64,000 nucleotides of DNA from Ruegeria sp. Alg231-54 (GCF_900143525.1 NZ_FREZ01000006.1:124001-188000); one strand, 5' to 3'; counted from the stretch's first letter, positions 1-9,404 are shown. Numbers and translations: made by a program. The notes: generated from the sequence alone by a model not told the origin.

Positions 1-771
1 CTGAGCAAGGGCCAGATCGACATCCGTGATCTGTCACACCATTACGGTCGCAAGACCGGCGGGCTGGATCACATCAATCTGACCCTCAATCCGGGCGAAA
101 AGATCGGTCTGATCGGGCGGTCCGGTGCGGGAAAATCGACCCTAGTTAAGTTGCTATTGCGGTTTTACGACGTTGAACAGGGCGCGATCCTGATTGACGA
201 TCAGGACATTTCCAGGGTCACGCAGGACAGTTTGCGCAGCCATATCGGTATGGTTCAGCAGGACAGCGCCCTGTTGCATCGGTCGGTGCGTGACAACATC
301 CTCTATGGTCGCCCCGATGCCACCGAAGAACAGATGATTGCCGCCGCCAAACAGGCTGAGGCGCATGAGTTCATCCTTGATCTGCAAGACCCAGAAGGGC
401 GCATGGGGTATGATGCGCATGTGGGCGAGCGAGGTGTGAAACTGTCCGGAGGTCAACGGCAGCGCGTGACGCTGGCGCGGGTGATCCTGAAGGACGCACC
501 CATTTTGCTGTTGGACGAGGCGACATCCGCTCTAGATTCCGAGGTCGAAGCGTCAATTCAGGAAACTCTCTACGGTATGATGCAAGGAAAAACCGTGATC
601 GCCATTGCCCACCGGCTGAGCACCATCGCGCAGATGGACCGTATTCTGGTCATGGATGGTGGTCGGATCGTTGAACAGGGCGGGCATTCCGAACTGTTGG
701 CGCAAGGTGGGCTTTACGCCCAGTTCTGGGCGCGGCAATCTGGGGGCTTCCTGAATCCGGAGGCCGCTTAA
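1..771 (+). CDS. ABC exporter half-transporter, C-terminal ATPase part (5' end outside window)
   Basis: The reading frame is open from base 1, so only about 256 C-terminal residues are present; the membrane domain lies upstream. The visible part is a complete nucleotide-binding domain of the MsbA/type IV exporter class: Walker A GRSGAGKST near base 118, signature LSGGQRQR near 445, Walker B ILLLDEATSALD near 507 and an H-loop in AIAHRLST. It ends in TAATG, the A being shared with the start of the next gene, which encodes a full half-transporter with a closely similar ATPase domain. The two probably form a heterodimeric exporter. All ATPase motifs look intact in both, so neither site appears degenerate. 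The substrate cannot be told from sequence; lipid or drug export is usual for the family. Confidence 0.93.
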   Translation: MSKGQIDIRDLSHHYGRKTGGLDHINLTLNPGEKIGLIGRSGAGKSTLVKLLLRFYDVEQGAILIDDQDISRVTQDSLRSHIGMVQQDSALLHRSVRDNILYGRPDATEEQMIAAAKQAEAHEFILDLQDPEGRMGYDAHVGERGVKLSGGQRQRVTLARVILKDAPILLLDEATSALDSEVEASIQETLYGMMQGKTVIAIAHRLSTIAQMDRILVMDGGRIVEQGGHSELLAQGGLYAQFWARQSGGFLNPEAA

Positions 772-2603
772 TGAGGATTGCCGACCTCATAAACCCGTTC
801 AAAAACATCGAAACGCCCCCGCCGCAATCGCTGGGGGCGTTCATTCGCTGGTGCCTGTCTGGCGCATGGCCAATGATCTTCGTCGCAGCGTTTTTCTCGG
901 CTACTGCGGGTGCGATGGAGGCGGGCACTGCGTGGATGCTGGGCCTGGTCATTGACGCAGCAACCACAAGCGGACCCGAGAACTTTCTGACCGCCAACAA
1001 CGTCTGGATGATCCTTGGGGTCGTTGCGTTTTTCATGCTACTGCGGCCAGCCCTGTTCGGGCTTTCGTCGTTGACCAACAACTATATCGTCATGCCCAAT
1101 ATCACGCCGTTGGTTCTGGCCAAGCTGAACCGGTGGACGCTGGGCCAGTCGGTCACCTATTTTGACGACGATTTTGCAGGGCGGATCGCGCAGAAGCAGA
1201 TGCAAACATCCAACGCGATGGCGTCGGTGGTATCCGAGACGATCAGTGCGATCGTGTTTGCCTTGGCCTCGCTGGCGGGCTCATTGCTTTTGTTAGGGTC
1301 TATTCATCCGTTGGTTATGTTGCCATTTGCGGCTTGGCTGGTTGTGTATTTCCTGCTTGTCCGTTGGTATCTGCCGCGCATCCGTAAACGCTCAGCGGCG
1401 CGGGCAGGCGCTCGCGCGATGGTGTCCGGGCAAGTCGTCGACACGATCACCAATATCAAAACCGTTAAACTGTTTGCCCACTCTGACTTCGAAGATCAGG
1501 CCGCGCGGAATTCCATGGTTGATCTGCGAGAAAAGATGTTGGCGTTCGGAAGCCTGTCGGCCAGTTTCCGCTTTATCTTAATGCTGTTGGCCGGGGTTCT
1601 GCCGGTTTTGCTGATAGGTGCAACGCTGTGGCTGTGGCAAGTGGGATCCGCGACAGCCGGTGACATTGTGGCCGCGGGTGCCATTTCGATCCGCATTGCC
1701 CAGATGACCGGTTGGGTCAGTTTCACCCTCATGGGTCTTTACGCAAATGTTGGCGAGATCGAGAACGGCATGAATACGCTGGCCAAGCGCGAACGGGTCG
1801 AGGATCAAACGGGCGCGGCGGAGTTGTCCGTGCCCGAAGGCCAGATCACCTTTGACCATGTCAGCTTTGCCTACGGTCGGGATGTTGGCGGTGTATCAGG
1901 CCTGAACATGACCGTGCACCCCGGCGAGAAACTGGGCATTGTCGGCGCTTCGGGGGCAGGGAAATCAACCTTGGTTTCGCTGCTGTTGCGCCTGTACGAC
2001 GGTGAAAAGGGCACGATCTTGATAGATGGTCAGGACGTATCCGGAGTAACGCAGGACAGCTTGCGCCGTCAGATCGGCATGGTCACGCAGGAAACCGCGA
2101 TGTTCAATCGGTCGGCGCGGGAGAATATTCTTTATGGCCGCCCTGACGCCTCGGAAGAGGAAATGATCGAGGCGGCCAAAAAGGCCGAGGCGCATGAATT
2201 CATCCTCAGCCTTCAGGATGCCCACGGACGCACCGGCTATGAAGCACATCTGGGCGAGCGCGGAGTGAAGCTTAGCGGTGGCCAGCGACAGCGGATTGCG
2301 CTGGCGCGCGCCATTTTGAAGGATGCGCCAATATTGGTGCTGGATGAGGCAACCTCGGCGCTGGATTCCGAGGTTGAGGCCTCGATCCAGACGGCGTTGC
2401 ATCGGGTGATGCAAGGCAAGACGGTTCTGGCTATCGCGCATCGGTTGTCCACACTCAGCGAGATGGACCGGATTATTGTCCTGGACCAAGGGCGTATCGT
2501 GGAAACCGGCACACATGACGCGTTGTTGGACCAGGGTGGGCTGTATGCCCGGTTCTGGCATCGTCAGTCAGGCGGGTTCATTCAGGCTGAAGCTGCGGAA
2601 TAA
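771..2603 (+). CDS. ABC exporter half-transporter, fused permease and ATPase
   Basis: This 610-residue protein has the usual size and order of a type IV half-exporter: a membrane domain over roughly residues 30-330 with about six hydrophobic segments, then an ATPase with Walker A GASGAGKST near residue 392, signature LSGGQRQR near 501 and Walker B ILVLDEATSALD near 522. It starts one base inside the stop codon of the preceding half-transporter, so translation is coupled and a heterodimer is likely. The ATPase domains of the two proteins are near-duplicates (both carry GQD(I/V)S.VTQDSLR and EAHEFIL.LQD segments), which points to tandem duplication. The transported compound is unknown. Confidence 0.93.
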   Translation: MRIADLINPFKNIETPPPQSLGAFIRWCLSGAWPMIFVAAFFSATAGAMEAGTAWMLGLVIDAATTSGPENFLTANNVWMILGVVAFFMLLRPALFGLSSLTNNYIVMPNITPLVLAKLNRWTLGQSVTYFDDDFAGRIAQKQMQTSNAMASVVSETISAIVFALASLAGSLLLLGSIHPLVMLPFAAWLVVYFLLVRWYLPRIRKRSAARAGARAMVSGQVVDTITNIKTVKLFAHSDFEDQAARNSMVDLREKMLAFGSLSASFRFILMLLAGVLPVLLIGATLWLWQVGSATAGDIVAAGAISIRIAQMTGWVSFTLMGLYANVGEIENGMNTLAKRERVEDQTGAAELSVPEGQITFDHVSFAYGRDVGGVSGLNMTVHPGEKLGIVGASGAGKSTLVSLLLRLYDGEKGTILIDGQDVSGVTQDSLRRQIGMVTQETAMFNRSARENILYGRPDASEEEMIEAAKKAEAHEFILSLQDAHGRTGYEAHLGERGVKLSGGQRQRIALARAILKDAPILVLDEATSALDSEVEASIQTALHRVMQGKTVLAIAHRLSTLSEMDRIIVLDQGRIVETGTHDALLDQGGLYARFWHRQSGGFIQAEAAE

Positions 2604-2642
2604 GGGTTTTGTTGCCGGCCAAGCCCCGGTATCAGGCACCCC

Positions 2643-3866
2643 ATGACGCAAACTTACACTATTTCCCGCCTTGGTCATCAAGGCGATGGCATCGCTGATG
2701 GCCCCGTTTACGCTCCGCGTACCTTGCCGGGTGAGGTCGTCAGCGGCACGCTGCTGGATCAATTTCTGACAGAAATCCGTGTCGAGACGCCCTCGGACCA
2801 GCGGATCAAGGCACCGTGTCGTCACTACAAGTCCTGTGGTGGATGTCAGTTGCAGCACGCGACAGATGGATTCGTTGCGGATTGGAAGGTCGAGGTGGTG
2901 CGCACCGCGTTGGCCGCTCAGGGGTTGGAGGCGTCGATGCGCCCGATCCATACGTCACCAGAACGGTCCCGCCGTCGCGCGACGATCGCGGTTCGACGGA
3001 CGAAAAAGGGCGCTCTGGCCGGGTTCCATGGCCGTGCGTCAGACACGATCACCGAGATCCCGGATTGCCATTTGCTCGACCCGGCGCTGATCGCGGCCAT
3101 TCCGGTTGCCGAAGCACTGGCGATTCTGGGTGGCAGCCGTAAAGGCGTGTTGGCGGTGACGCTAACCTTGTCCGAATCCGGGCTTGATGTGGCGGTCAAA
3201 GGCGGCAAACCGCTGGACGGCCCGCTTGAGTCAGCTTTGGCACAAGCGACCGAGAAACACGGTCTTGCCCGGCTCAGCTGGGATGGTGAAGTAATTGCCA
3301 TGCGCCGGCCACCCGTCCAGCGATTTGGGCATGCAGATGTTGTTCTGCCGCCCGGCGCGTTTCTGCAGGCGACAAAGGACGGAGAACAGGCTCTGTTAAA
3401 GGCCGTTTCCGAAGCTGTGGGCGGTTCCAAACGCATTGTGGATCTGTTTGCCGGCAGCGGCACATTCTCTTTGCCTCTGGCAGAAGGGGCCGAGGTTCAC
3501 GCCGTCGAGGGCGAAGCTGCGATGACGCAAGCGCTGGATCAGGGGTGGCGCAGGGCGCAGGGCCTCAAACGGATAACGACCGAGGCACGGGACCTATTTC
3601 GGCGACCGCTGATGCCGGATGAGCTAAAGTCTTTTGACGCTGTGGTGATCGACCCGCCACGCGCCGGGGCCGAGGCGCAAGTGACCGAACTGGCGCAAGC
3701 CCTGCGCCCGGTGATTGCCTATGTGTCCTGCAACCCGGTGACCTTCGCCCGCGATGCGAAAATTCTTGTTAATGCGGGCTACACCCTTGAATGGGTACAG
3801 GTCGTTGACCAATTTCGATGGTCGTCACACACCGAACTTGCGGCACGGTTCACCCTGAACCCTTAA
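2643..3866 (+). CDS. TrmA/RumA-family RNA (uracil-5-)-methyltransferase, RlmD-like
   Basis: The 407-residue protein belongs to the SAM-dependent m5U RNA methyltransferases. An N-terminal TRAM-like segment (residues 1-50) is followed by iron-sulfur cysteines C59, C65 and C68 (pattern CX5CGGC), with a fourth cysteine in the later IPDC segment. The C-terminal half carries the Rossmann motif DLFAGSGTFSLPLA, the VIDPPRAGAE motif and SCNPVTFARD, whose cysteine is the usual nucleophile. The cluster favours 23S rRNA U1939 methylation (RlmD) over tRNA TrmA, but the exact target is inferred. The start codon has no strong ribosome-binding site in front of it. It follows the ABC pair after 39 bases and precedes the channel gene by 21 bases. 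Confidence 0.9.
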   Translation: MTQTYTISRLGHQGDGIADGPVYAPRTLPGEVVSGTLLDQFLTEIRVETPSDQRIKAPCRHYKSCGGCQLQHATDGFVADWKVEVVRTALAAQGLEASMRPIHTSPERSRRRATIAVRRTKKGALAGFHGRASDTITEIPDCHLLDPALIAAIPVAEALAILGGSRKGVLAVTLTLSESGLDVAVKGGKPLDGPLESALAQATEKHGLARLSWDGEVIAMRRPPVQRFGHADVVLPPGAFLQATKDGEQALLKAVSEAVGGSKRIVDLFAGSGTFSLPLAEGAEVHAVEGEAAMTQALDQGWRRAQGLKRITTEARDLFRRPLMPDELKSFDAVVIDPPRAGAEAQVTELAQALRPVIAYVSCNPVTFARDAKILVNAGYTLEWVQVVDQFRWSSHTELAARFTLNP

Positions 3867-3887
3867 GACTTACAGGAGACCACCCGA

Positions 3888-4673
3888 ATGGGGATCACCC
3901 AACGCCTGCTGACCCTAATCGAAGCACCAGCTTTCGGGAAGTTCATTACCGGTGTCATAATCTTCAATGCGGTGCTGCTGGGAATGGAGACATCACCCAC
4001 CCTTATGGATGTTGCAGGTCCATTGATCGTGACATTGGACAGCCTTTGCCTGACCATTTTCGTTGTTGAAATTTCGATTAAACTTCTGGCCACTGGGCGC
4101 AGGTTTTTCACCAACGGCTGGAATGTCTTTGATTTCGTGATTGTCGGCATCGCTCTTGTACCGGGTGGGTCCGGCCTGTCGGTGCTGCGGGCATTGCGGA
4201 TTTTGCGGGTTCTGCGCGTCATCTCGGTCGCGCCACGCCTGCGCCGCGTGGTCGAAGGGTTCATTTCGGCCTTGCCTGGCATGGCCAGCGTGTTCCTTCT
4301 TATGGCGATCTTGTTTTACATCGGCGCGGTGATTTCAACCAAACTGTTCTCGCAGACTTTCCCGGACTGGTTCGGCGATCTGGGCCTTTCAGCCTATACG
4401 CTGTTCCAGATCATGACGCTGGAAAGCTGGTCTATGGGGATCGTGCGCCCGGTAATGGAGATCTATCCTTACGCCTGGCTGTTTTTTGTGCCGTTCATAA
4501 TGGTGACCACTTTTGCGGTGGTAAACCTACTGGTTGGTCTGATCGTGAATTCGATGCAAGACGCGCACCATGCCGAGGACGAAGTCAAAACCGACGCCTA
4601 TCGTGACGAAGTGCTGGAGCGGCTTGAAAGCATCGAACGTCGCCTGACAGAGCAGCAAAACATCAAAAAGTGA
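3888..4673 (+). CDS. Bacterial voltage-gated sodium channel (NavBac)
   Basis: The 261-residue protein is a single-domain six-helix channel of the NaChBac/NavAb type that should assemble as a homotetramer in the inner membrane. S4 holds gating arginines at every third position (R101, R104, R107, R110) followed by the S4-S5 linker. The pore helix ends in the selectivity filter TLESWSM at residues 177-183, whose glutamate E179 forms the high-field-strength ring of sodium-selective members. S6 (about 200-222) is followed by an acidic neck and a C-terminal coiled coil (about 232-257). AGGAG lies nine bases before the ATG. Family members are known from marine roseobacters. Selectivity is inferred from the filter. 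Confidence 0.95.
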   Translation: MGITQRLLTLIEAPAFGKFITGVIIFNAVLLGMETSPTLMDVAGPLIVTLDSLCLTIFVVEISIKLLATGRRFFTNGWNVFDFVIVGIALVPGGSGLSVLRALRILRVLRVISVAPRLRRVVEGFISALPGMASVFLLMAILFYIGAVISTKLFSQTFPDWFGDLGLSAYTLFQIMTLESWSMGIVRPVMEIYPYAWLFFVPFIMVTTFAVVNLLVGLIVNSMQDAHHAEDEVKTDAYRDEVLERLESIERRLTEQQNIKK

Positions 4674-4730
4674 TTTCAGTTTTCACATTTTCTGGCATAA
4701 TACAGAAAAAAAGAGCAGCAGGCAGTGAAC

Positions 4731-5249
4731 ATGGATCGTCGAGCATTTGGATTGGGTGCAATGGCAACGCTGAGCCTCTCAGCTTGTGCCTCGGCCAACC
4801 CCAGAATTCTAACTTACAACGGACCCGAAGTGACCTCTCTGGTCATCAACAAGGGAACGCGGAAACTATATCTTCTGCACAATGATAAGATCCTGAAAGA
4901 ATACAGGGTTGATCTTGGATTTGCGCCCAACGGTACCAAAGCAAAGCGAGGCGACGGGCGTACGCCGGAAGGCAGCTACCTGATTGATCGGCACAATCCC
5001 AATAGCCGCTATCATCTGTCTCTGGGGATCTCGTACCCGAATTCTGAAGATGTTGCGAAAGCGAAGGCCATGGGTGTCGATCCGGGCGGCGATATCTTTA
5101 TCCACGGACAACCGAACCGTCGCAAAGAGCGTAGGCGCGCTAAAAAGACGTCGGATTGGACCGCGGGCTGCATCGCCGTCAAGAATGACGAGATCGAAGA
5201 GATCTATTCAATGGTAAACCGGGGTACGCTGATTACTCTGCGTCCCTAA
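4731..5249 (+). CDS. L,D-transpeptidase (YkuD domain) lipoprotein
   Basis: The 172-residue protein begins with a signal peptide of Tat-like look (MDRRAFGLGAM) ending in a lipobox (LSAC), so it is probably a lipoprotein. A YkuD domain fills the rest. Its catalytic motif is visible near the C-terminus: the HGQ histidine, then SDWTAGCIAVKNDE with the nucleophilic cysteine. Such enzymes form 3-3 peptidoglycan cross-links or attach proteins to murein. I chose the ATG at 4731; a GTG two codons upstream is possible. It lies 57 bases after the channel gene, and its last 17 bases overlap the convergent sulfotransferase gene. Confidence 0.9.
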   Translation: MDRRAFGLGAMATLSLSACASANPRILTYNGPEVTSLVINKGTRKLYLLHNDKILKEYRVDLGFAPNGTKAKRGDGRTPEGSYLIDRHNPNSRYHLSLGISYPNSEDVAKAKAMGVDPGGDIFIHGQPNRRKERRRAKKTSDWTAGCIAVKNDEIEEIYSMVNRGTLITLRP

Positions 5250-6678
5250 TCGGTTTCCAGGGCCCAAATCCGAACTGCATATAGTCACGCTGGTACGACT
5301 GCCCGGCCAGCGTTTCCAGTTTGTCGTCATAAATCTCGGCCAGGGTAAACGGAGTATCCGGTTCGCTGAGTTCGGGTAGGGGCGCTGTGCTGTGACCCAT
5401 CCGGCGCGCCAGAGCGGGCAGGGCGGTTGTGACTTCATCCTCCCTCAGGATCAGGTCGGGCAATGCGAAGGACGCCATCCCCTCAAGGGCCTGCGATTGA
5501 CTGCACCATGCCGCATCCACGCGTATGGCGGTCTGTTGGGCAAGGTTTTGACGCAGGAATTTCAGGAACGCCGAAAACGCCTCGTAATGCTGCTCAACCG
5601 GGTAATTTCCATCGCGCAATTGTCCGGGGATCGGAATCTTTAGCCGGTTGCGCAGGACGTGTCGGATTTTCGGATAGGCGCCGGAACCCGTGTTAAGGAT
5701 ATGTCTGCAAAAAGCCCGATGCGCGCGCGCCATTGGGTGTTGCAGCACGGCGAACTTTCGATGCCCGGGATTGGATAAAAACCACTGACGCGTCTGCTTT
5801 CTGTTTTGATTGGTCAGCAATTGCTCGACATCAACATGGTCCAGCGCGGCCATCCACCTTGTTACCGGGCTTTCCATTCCCCCGCGGATGGGCATGTACA
5901 TCAGCGGCGTCTTTGGTGCGGCAACGTAGTTCGCCACCAAGGGGCGTCGGCGCGGTTCGAAATTCGGAGTGCTGTGCAGGTTGAAGCTGTCGATTTGTGA
6001 CAACGCCTGCTCCATCTCATCAGGGTTCGTCACCTTTGCCAGGGCCGGCTCGGGGTTTTGCGGTTTGAGTGTTTCGTCGATTGCCGACAGCCTGCCGGAC
6101 ACACCCAGCCAGGCGGCAAGACCATTCAACAAGCGCACCTGGTTAAGGTCTTCATAAGCAATGTAAAAAGGGGTCTGGCCGCTTTGCTGCAAACGCTGCG
6201 ATAGCATCAGATGATATTCATGCTGCCGGTTCAGGTATTTCATGAACGCTTCGGCATCGAACTCAACGCGTGCTTCGCGACGACGCTTGATGTTTTTCAG
6301 CTGCCACTGCTTGGTTTCGCGCGCAATCTTCAATGAGATGAAACTGTCCAGAGGATTTCGGGTCAGAATGATCTTGGCGCAACGCGGATTGCCCAAAGCA
6401 GGCTCTAACACACGTGGATCATGTCCCTGAAAAAGGCGAAACCCGTTCAGTTCTCCTGGTGCCTGCCGAATTGCCTCAAGCAATGTGGCAGGGTCACGAT
6501 CCCGCTCTTCCACCGAGATGCCCAGCAGAGTGTCGGATTTTAAGCGCCCGATGAAATGGGGATTGAACGCCTCGCCATGGCTGGTGACTCCTTCGATACC
6601 GTTCAGGTTCGCCTCAAGCAGGTTGGAACCGGTCCGCATGGCTGCAAGAATGATAAAATAGTCAAATTGGGGCGTCAT
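5233..6678 (-). CDS. Sulfotransferase with two sulfotransferase-like halves (NodH-like)
   Basis: The 481-residue protein is about twice the length of a single sulfotransferase domain. The N-terminal half has a PAPS 5'-phosphosulfate loop in AAMRTGSNLLEANLN (from residue 12) and a 3'-phosphate motif LTRNPLDSFISLKIA (near 105). The C-terminal half resembles the carbohydrate sulfotransferase-2 family: KFAVLQHPMARAHRAFCRHIL (near 310) looks like a 3'-phosphate site and YDDKLETLAGQSYQRDY near the end like that family's C-terminus, but its 5'-loop is not recognisable. The likely role is transfer of sulfate from PAPS to a surface glycan. It lies six bases downstream of the GT14-type gene on the same strand; cysQ farther upstream would remove the PAP product. 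The acceptor sugar is unknown. Confidence 0.82.
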   Translation of the reverse strand: MTPQFDYFIILAAMRTGSNLLEANLNGIEGVTSHGEAFNPHFIGRLKSDTLLGISVEERDRDPATLLEAIRQAPGELNGFRLFQGHDPRVLEPALGNPRCAKIILTRNPLDSFISLKIARETKQWQLKNIKRRREARVEFDAEAFMKYLNRQHEYHLMLSQRLQQSGQTPFYIAYEDLNQVRLLNGLAAWLGVSGRLSAIDETLKPQNPEPALAKVTNPDEMEQALSQIDSFNLHSTPNFEPRRRPLVANYVAAPKTPLMYMPIRGGMESPVTRWMAALDHVDVEQLLTNQNRKQTRQWFLSNPGHRKFAVLQHPMARAHRAFCRHILNTGSGAYPKIRHVLRNRLKIPIPGQLRDGNYPVEQHYEAFSAFLKFLRQNLAQQTAIRVDAAWCSQSQALEGMASFALPDLILREDEVTTALPALARRMGHSTAPLPELSEPDTPFTLAEIYDDKLETLAGQSYQRDYMQFGFGPWKPIRDAE

Positions 6679-6684
6679 TTATCT

Positions 6685-8385
6685 TTACTGCACCAGATAG
6701 GGTTTTCGATATGGCCGGACCCGGTCTGCAAAGCTGTCGTCCGGTGGGAAATCGCCCATGAGATACGGGTGCATGCCCTGGTTCTTCAGGTTTTGCAGGA
6801 ACTGGCCAAACCCGGACAGATCCACCATTTTTGGTGCTTCGGTCAGGTGGCTGGTTTGTGTGGTTCCGGTATCCTCGACCGCGGTCTGCAAAGGCTCGAC
6901 CGGAGATTCAACGAATTCTGCCAACGTCCACCTGCGAACTCGCGCCTTGGTCCAGACAGAAGACAGAATTTCCAGTTGCTTGGTTTCGATCTGCTGCAGC
7001 CGGGCGGCTTCGGCGCGGATATCGGCAAAGTTCAGGTTTGATCGAAACAGCGGGATTGCCCAAGCCCCGGTTATGACGGAAATCAGTGCATTCTTGTCCC
7101 GAGCCAAGAGCCAGTTGATCTCTTGCGTGTCAGCGGGGCCAAACTGAAAACACTGTTTTTCGCCACGCGTGTTCCAGATTAGGTTCGAAAGGAAAGCCGT
7201 TGGGTTGTAATCCCGCAGCTTTGCGCAATCGCTGAGACTGCCGTTGACGATGGTTTCTCCGCCGGCGAATTCAGCGCGCTTCGGGTCAAACAGATGCCCG
7301 TGGACACGCGCGCCGGTGATGTTGCTCAACCAGGGTTCAAAATCTTCGAACACTTCGGCAAAGCCCTGAAAAACCGAATACGGAGAGGACGTCAGCCCGT
7401 TTTCGTTGCCGTGCCTTGGAAACCGGCTTTGCATGTACAACCCGTCACGCCCACGTGTGCGCCGTTCGACCGCTTTGGAAAACACCCGGTCAATTTTGCT
7501 TGGGTTGGGCTCTGTGGGTTTCATGGCGCCGGCCTGATCGGTCAGAAAGGCCTGATACAGGCGATCCGCGTTGGGCCAGGCTTTGCGGGCAACAAAACAG
7601 TCGGATCTGCGCAGTAGCTGCAGGTGATCGTCATAGAAAATATGCGGACGACCCTGATAGTCGAATTTGGACAGGGTCAGAGACCGGCTTTCGATATGGG
7701 TGGAATACAGGCGCGCCAGTGTCTGGAAGTAACTTTCGTCGGGGATCCAGACGCGCCGAAAATACCGGTCATAGGTCTTGCGCTTTGGATCCTGCAATAT
7801 GGCTGACAGGGTTTGGCGGGTCAGGCACCACCATTGACTACCCATATGCGGCACCAGCCCTTCGGGTATGTAGCGTCGAATGCGCAATGCGCGTTGCAGT
7901 TTCACATAGGCGTCAAACAATTTACGGTTCTTGCGCCACGAGAACGGAAATCTCAGGGTAAAGCGTTCCTGATCCAAGCCCCCCATAGTCCAGCTTACAT
8001 CAGAGGTTGTGGCGCTTTCGATGAAATCCACGCGCGGCCGGTCCGCGAGGTAGTTGACCAATTCATCCACTGGCCGCAACGGAAGGCAGGAGCCCGAAGT
8101 CAGGAAAACATGGCGGACATCTGGAAACGTCTCAAGCATCAGCGTGGCAGCAGATTGCGAGGCGGCAACGATGCCCCACCCACCCCAGTTGCAGACATGA
8201 CGGTCAGAGAACCGGATCAGCGGGTCATTTGCACAGGCGGCAACGAATTCCGCATAGACCTTGTTTGGCACCTTGCGATCCACATGGATCACCACCGGGC
8301 ACCCCGAAGAGGTCCAGTGTCGAGCCACTTGGCCGGCCCGGTTCAGCGCGGTGTGAACCAGCATGATGATGCCCAGGTTGCTCAT
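6685..8385 (-). CDS. Core-2/I-branching-type glycosyltransferase (GT14) with C-terminal extension
   Basis: The N-terminal 290 or so residues match the GT14/xylosyltransferase fold: a start of the form LGIIMLVHTALNRAGQVARHW, HVDRK, then FLTSGSCLPLRP and GSQWWCLTR, the usual donor and acceptor site landmarks. The remaining 270 residues form a second domain of the kind found C-terminally in Rhodobacteraceae GT14 proteins (DUF5927-like, from memory). It probably adds a sugar to a surface polysaccharide in the cytoplasm; donor and linkage cannot be read from sequence. Its ATG overlaps the stop of the upstream GT2 gene in ATGA, and the sulfotransferase follows after six bases, so the three are one transcription unit. 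Confidence 0.82.
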   Translation of the reverse strand: MSNLGIIMLVHTALNRAGQVARHWTSSGCPVVIHVDRKVPNKVYAEFVAACANDPLIRFSDRHVCNWGGWGIVAASQSAATLMLETFPDVRHVFLTSGSCLPLRPVDELVNYLADRPRVDFIESATTSDVSWTMGGLDQERFTLRFPFSWRKNRKLFDAYVKLQRALRIRRYIPEGLVPHMGSQWWCLTRQTLSAILQDPKRKTYDRYFRRVWIPDESYFQTLARLYSTHIESRSLTLSKFDYQGRPHIFYDDHLQLLRRSDCFVARKAWPNADRLYQAFLTDQAGAMKPTEPNPSKIDRVFSKAVERRTRGRDGLYMQSRFPRHGNENGLTSSPYSVFQGFAEVFEDFEPWLSNITGARVHGHLFDPKRAEFAGGETIVNGSLSDCAKLRDYNPTAFLSNLIWNTRGEKQCFQFGPADTQEINWLLARDKNALISVITGAWAIPLFRSNLNFADIRAEAARLQQIETKQLEILSSVWTKARVRRWTLAEFVESPVEPLQTAVEDTGTTQTSHLTEAPKMVDLSGFGQFLQNLKNQGMHPYLMGDFPPDDSFADRVRPYRKPYLVQ

Positions 8386-9404
8386 GCCCAGTTTCCTTTC
8401 GACATGAGGCCCAGAATCTCAAGCTGTCGCCAGTTGATGTAGGCTTCGGATTTGTCGCACCAGAACTCGGGCATGCCCGCCAGATGTTCGGCGTAGGCGC
8501 GATATTCGTCAGAGCTGCGGTAATGCTGGCCGCGCTCCATCTCTTCCTGGGCCTTCTCGCCCAATGTGCTGATGAGTTTGGCGTGCAACAACGCACCGCT
8601 TGTTTTTTCACCACCCCATTCATCAAATACCTGGTTCAATCCGCGCGGCAACAACGCATGGGTCGAGCTGACATAGACATAGCGCTTGTCCCATTTCACC
8701 AATGGAATCTTGTTTAGCGCAGGCGCTTTTTTCGGCGTGTCTTTAAAGAATACCCGCGCGCGGGGTCCGCCTTGAATCCAGAGATTTCCGTAGGTCGGGT
8801 TTTTTGTGATCGTATAATTGCCTGCATCAAACCATTTGGCGATTTCGAACGGGTTTTGCCCCTCGGAATAGATGGCGTCTTCGACCGGCCCTTCGGGATA
8901 CATATCGATCAGCATTGCACTGAAGCTGCGCACGGCGCAGCCGTCCAGCCAGTCGGTCAGGGCACGGATCGGTCGGGTATCGCAGAACGGATAGATGAAG
9001 AATTCGTCCGGATCAACGGTCAGAACCCAGTGGCGGTGTGCATATTTGCGCAACAGATAGTTTGTCCAGTCCACCCCAAACGACGCACGCTTATAGCTTG
9101 CATCGGCTCGCCAGACCGACACGTCGGGTTGACCCGCCAGATATTCAAGTGATCCGTCATTGCTGGCGTTGTCTACGAACAGAAAATGGTTGATGCCCAG
9201 TTGCCGGTAGTAGGCCAGAAAATACGGCAGGCGAATTTTCTCATTCCGTATGACGCTGACCAGCAGGACGTCTTTCCGCGTTATCAAATTTGTATTTACG
9301 GAAACGGGAACAAGGTCGCGCAGCTTTCGAAGGCAACGCAATATACGGCGCTTGCGCCGCAATCTCATTCGGTATGAATCCAATAGGCCCACGCGACTGC
9401 CCAA
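8382..9404 (-). CDS. Glycosyltransferase family 2-type protein
   Basis: This protein of up to 340 residues has the GT2/GT92-like pattern seen in many roseobacter polysaccharide loci: VSVIRNEKIRLPYFLAYYRQLGINHF, then LFVDNASNDGS and the metal-binding region LTVDPDEFFIYP (DPD, a DXD-type site). It is a clear paralogue of the product at 9516-10574, sharing the Y(R/K)XRL(R/K)R start, the WVQGG(P/A)R segment and LNKIPLVKW. The coordinate given uses a TTG start; an ATG at 9368 is the alternative and gives 328 residues. It overlaps the GT14 gene by four bases. Donor and acceptor are unknown. Confidence 0.85.
   Translation of the reverse strand: MGSRVGLLDSYRMRLRRKRRILRCLRKLRDLVPVSVNTNLITRKDVLLVSVIRNEKIRLPYFLAYYRQLGINHFLFVDNASNDGSLEYLAGQPDVSVWRADASYKRASFGVDWTNYLLRKYAHRHWVLTVDPDEFFIYPFCDTRPIRALTDWLDGCAVRSFSAMLIDMYPEGPVEDAIYSEGQNPFEIAKWFDAGNYTITKNPTYGNLWIQGGPRARVFFKDTPKKAPALNKIPLVKWDKRYVYVSSTHALLPRGLNQVFDEWGGEKTSGALLHAKLISTLGEKAQEEMERGQHYRSSDEYRAYAEHLAGMPEFWCDKSEAYINWRQLEILGLMSKGNWA

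Noticed and set aside
1965..2561. Open frame of 198 codons opposite the ABC transporter ATPase domain
   Set aside because: Shadow of the ATPase domain; a similar one occurs opposite the paralogous upstream ATPase.
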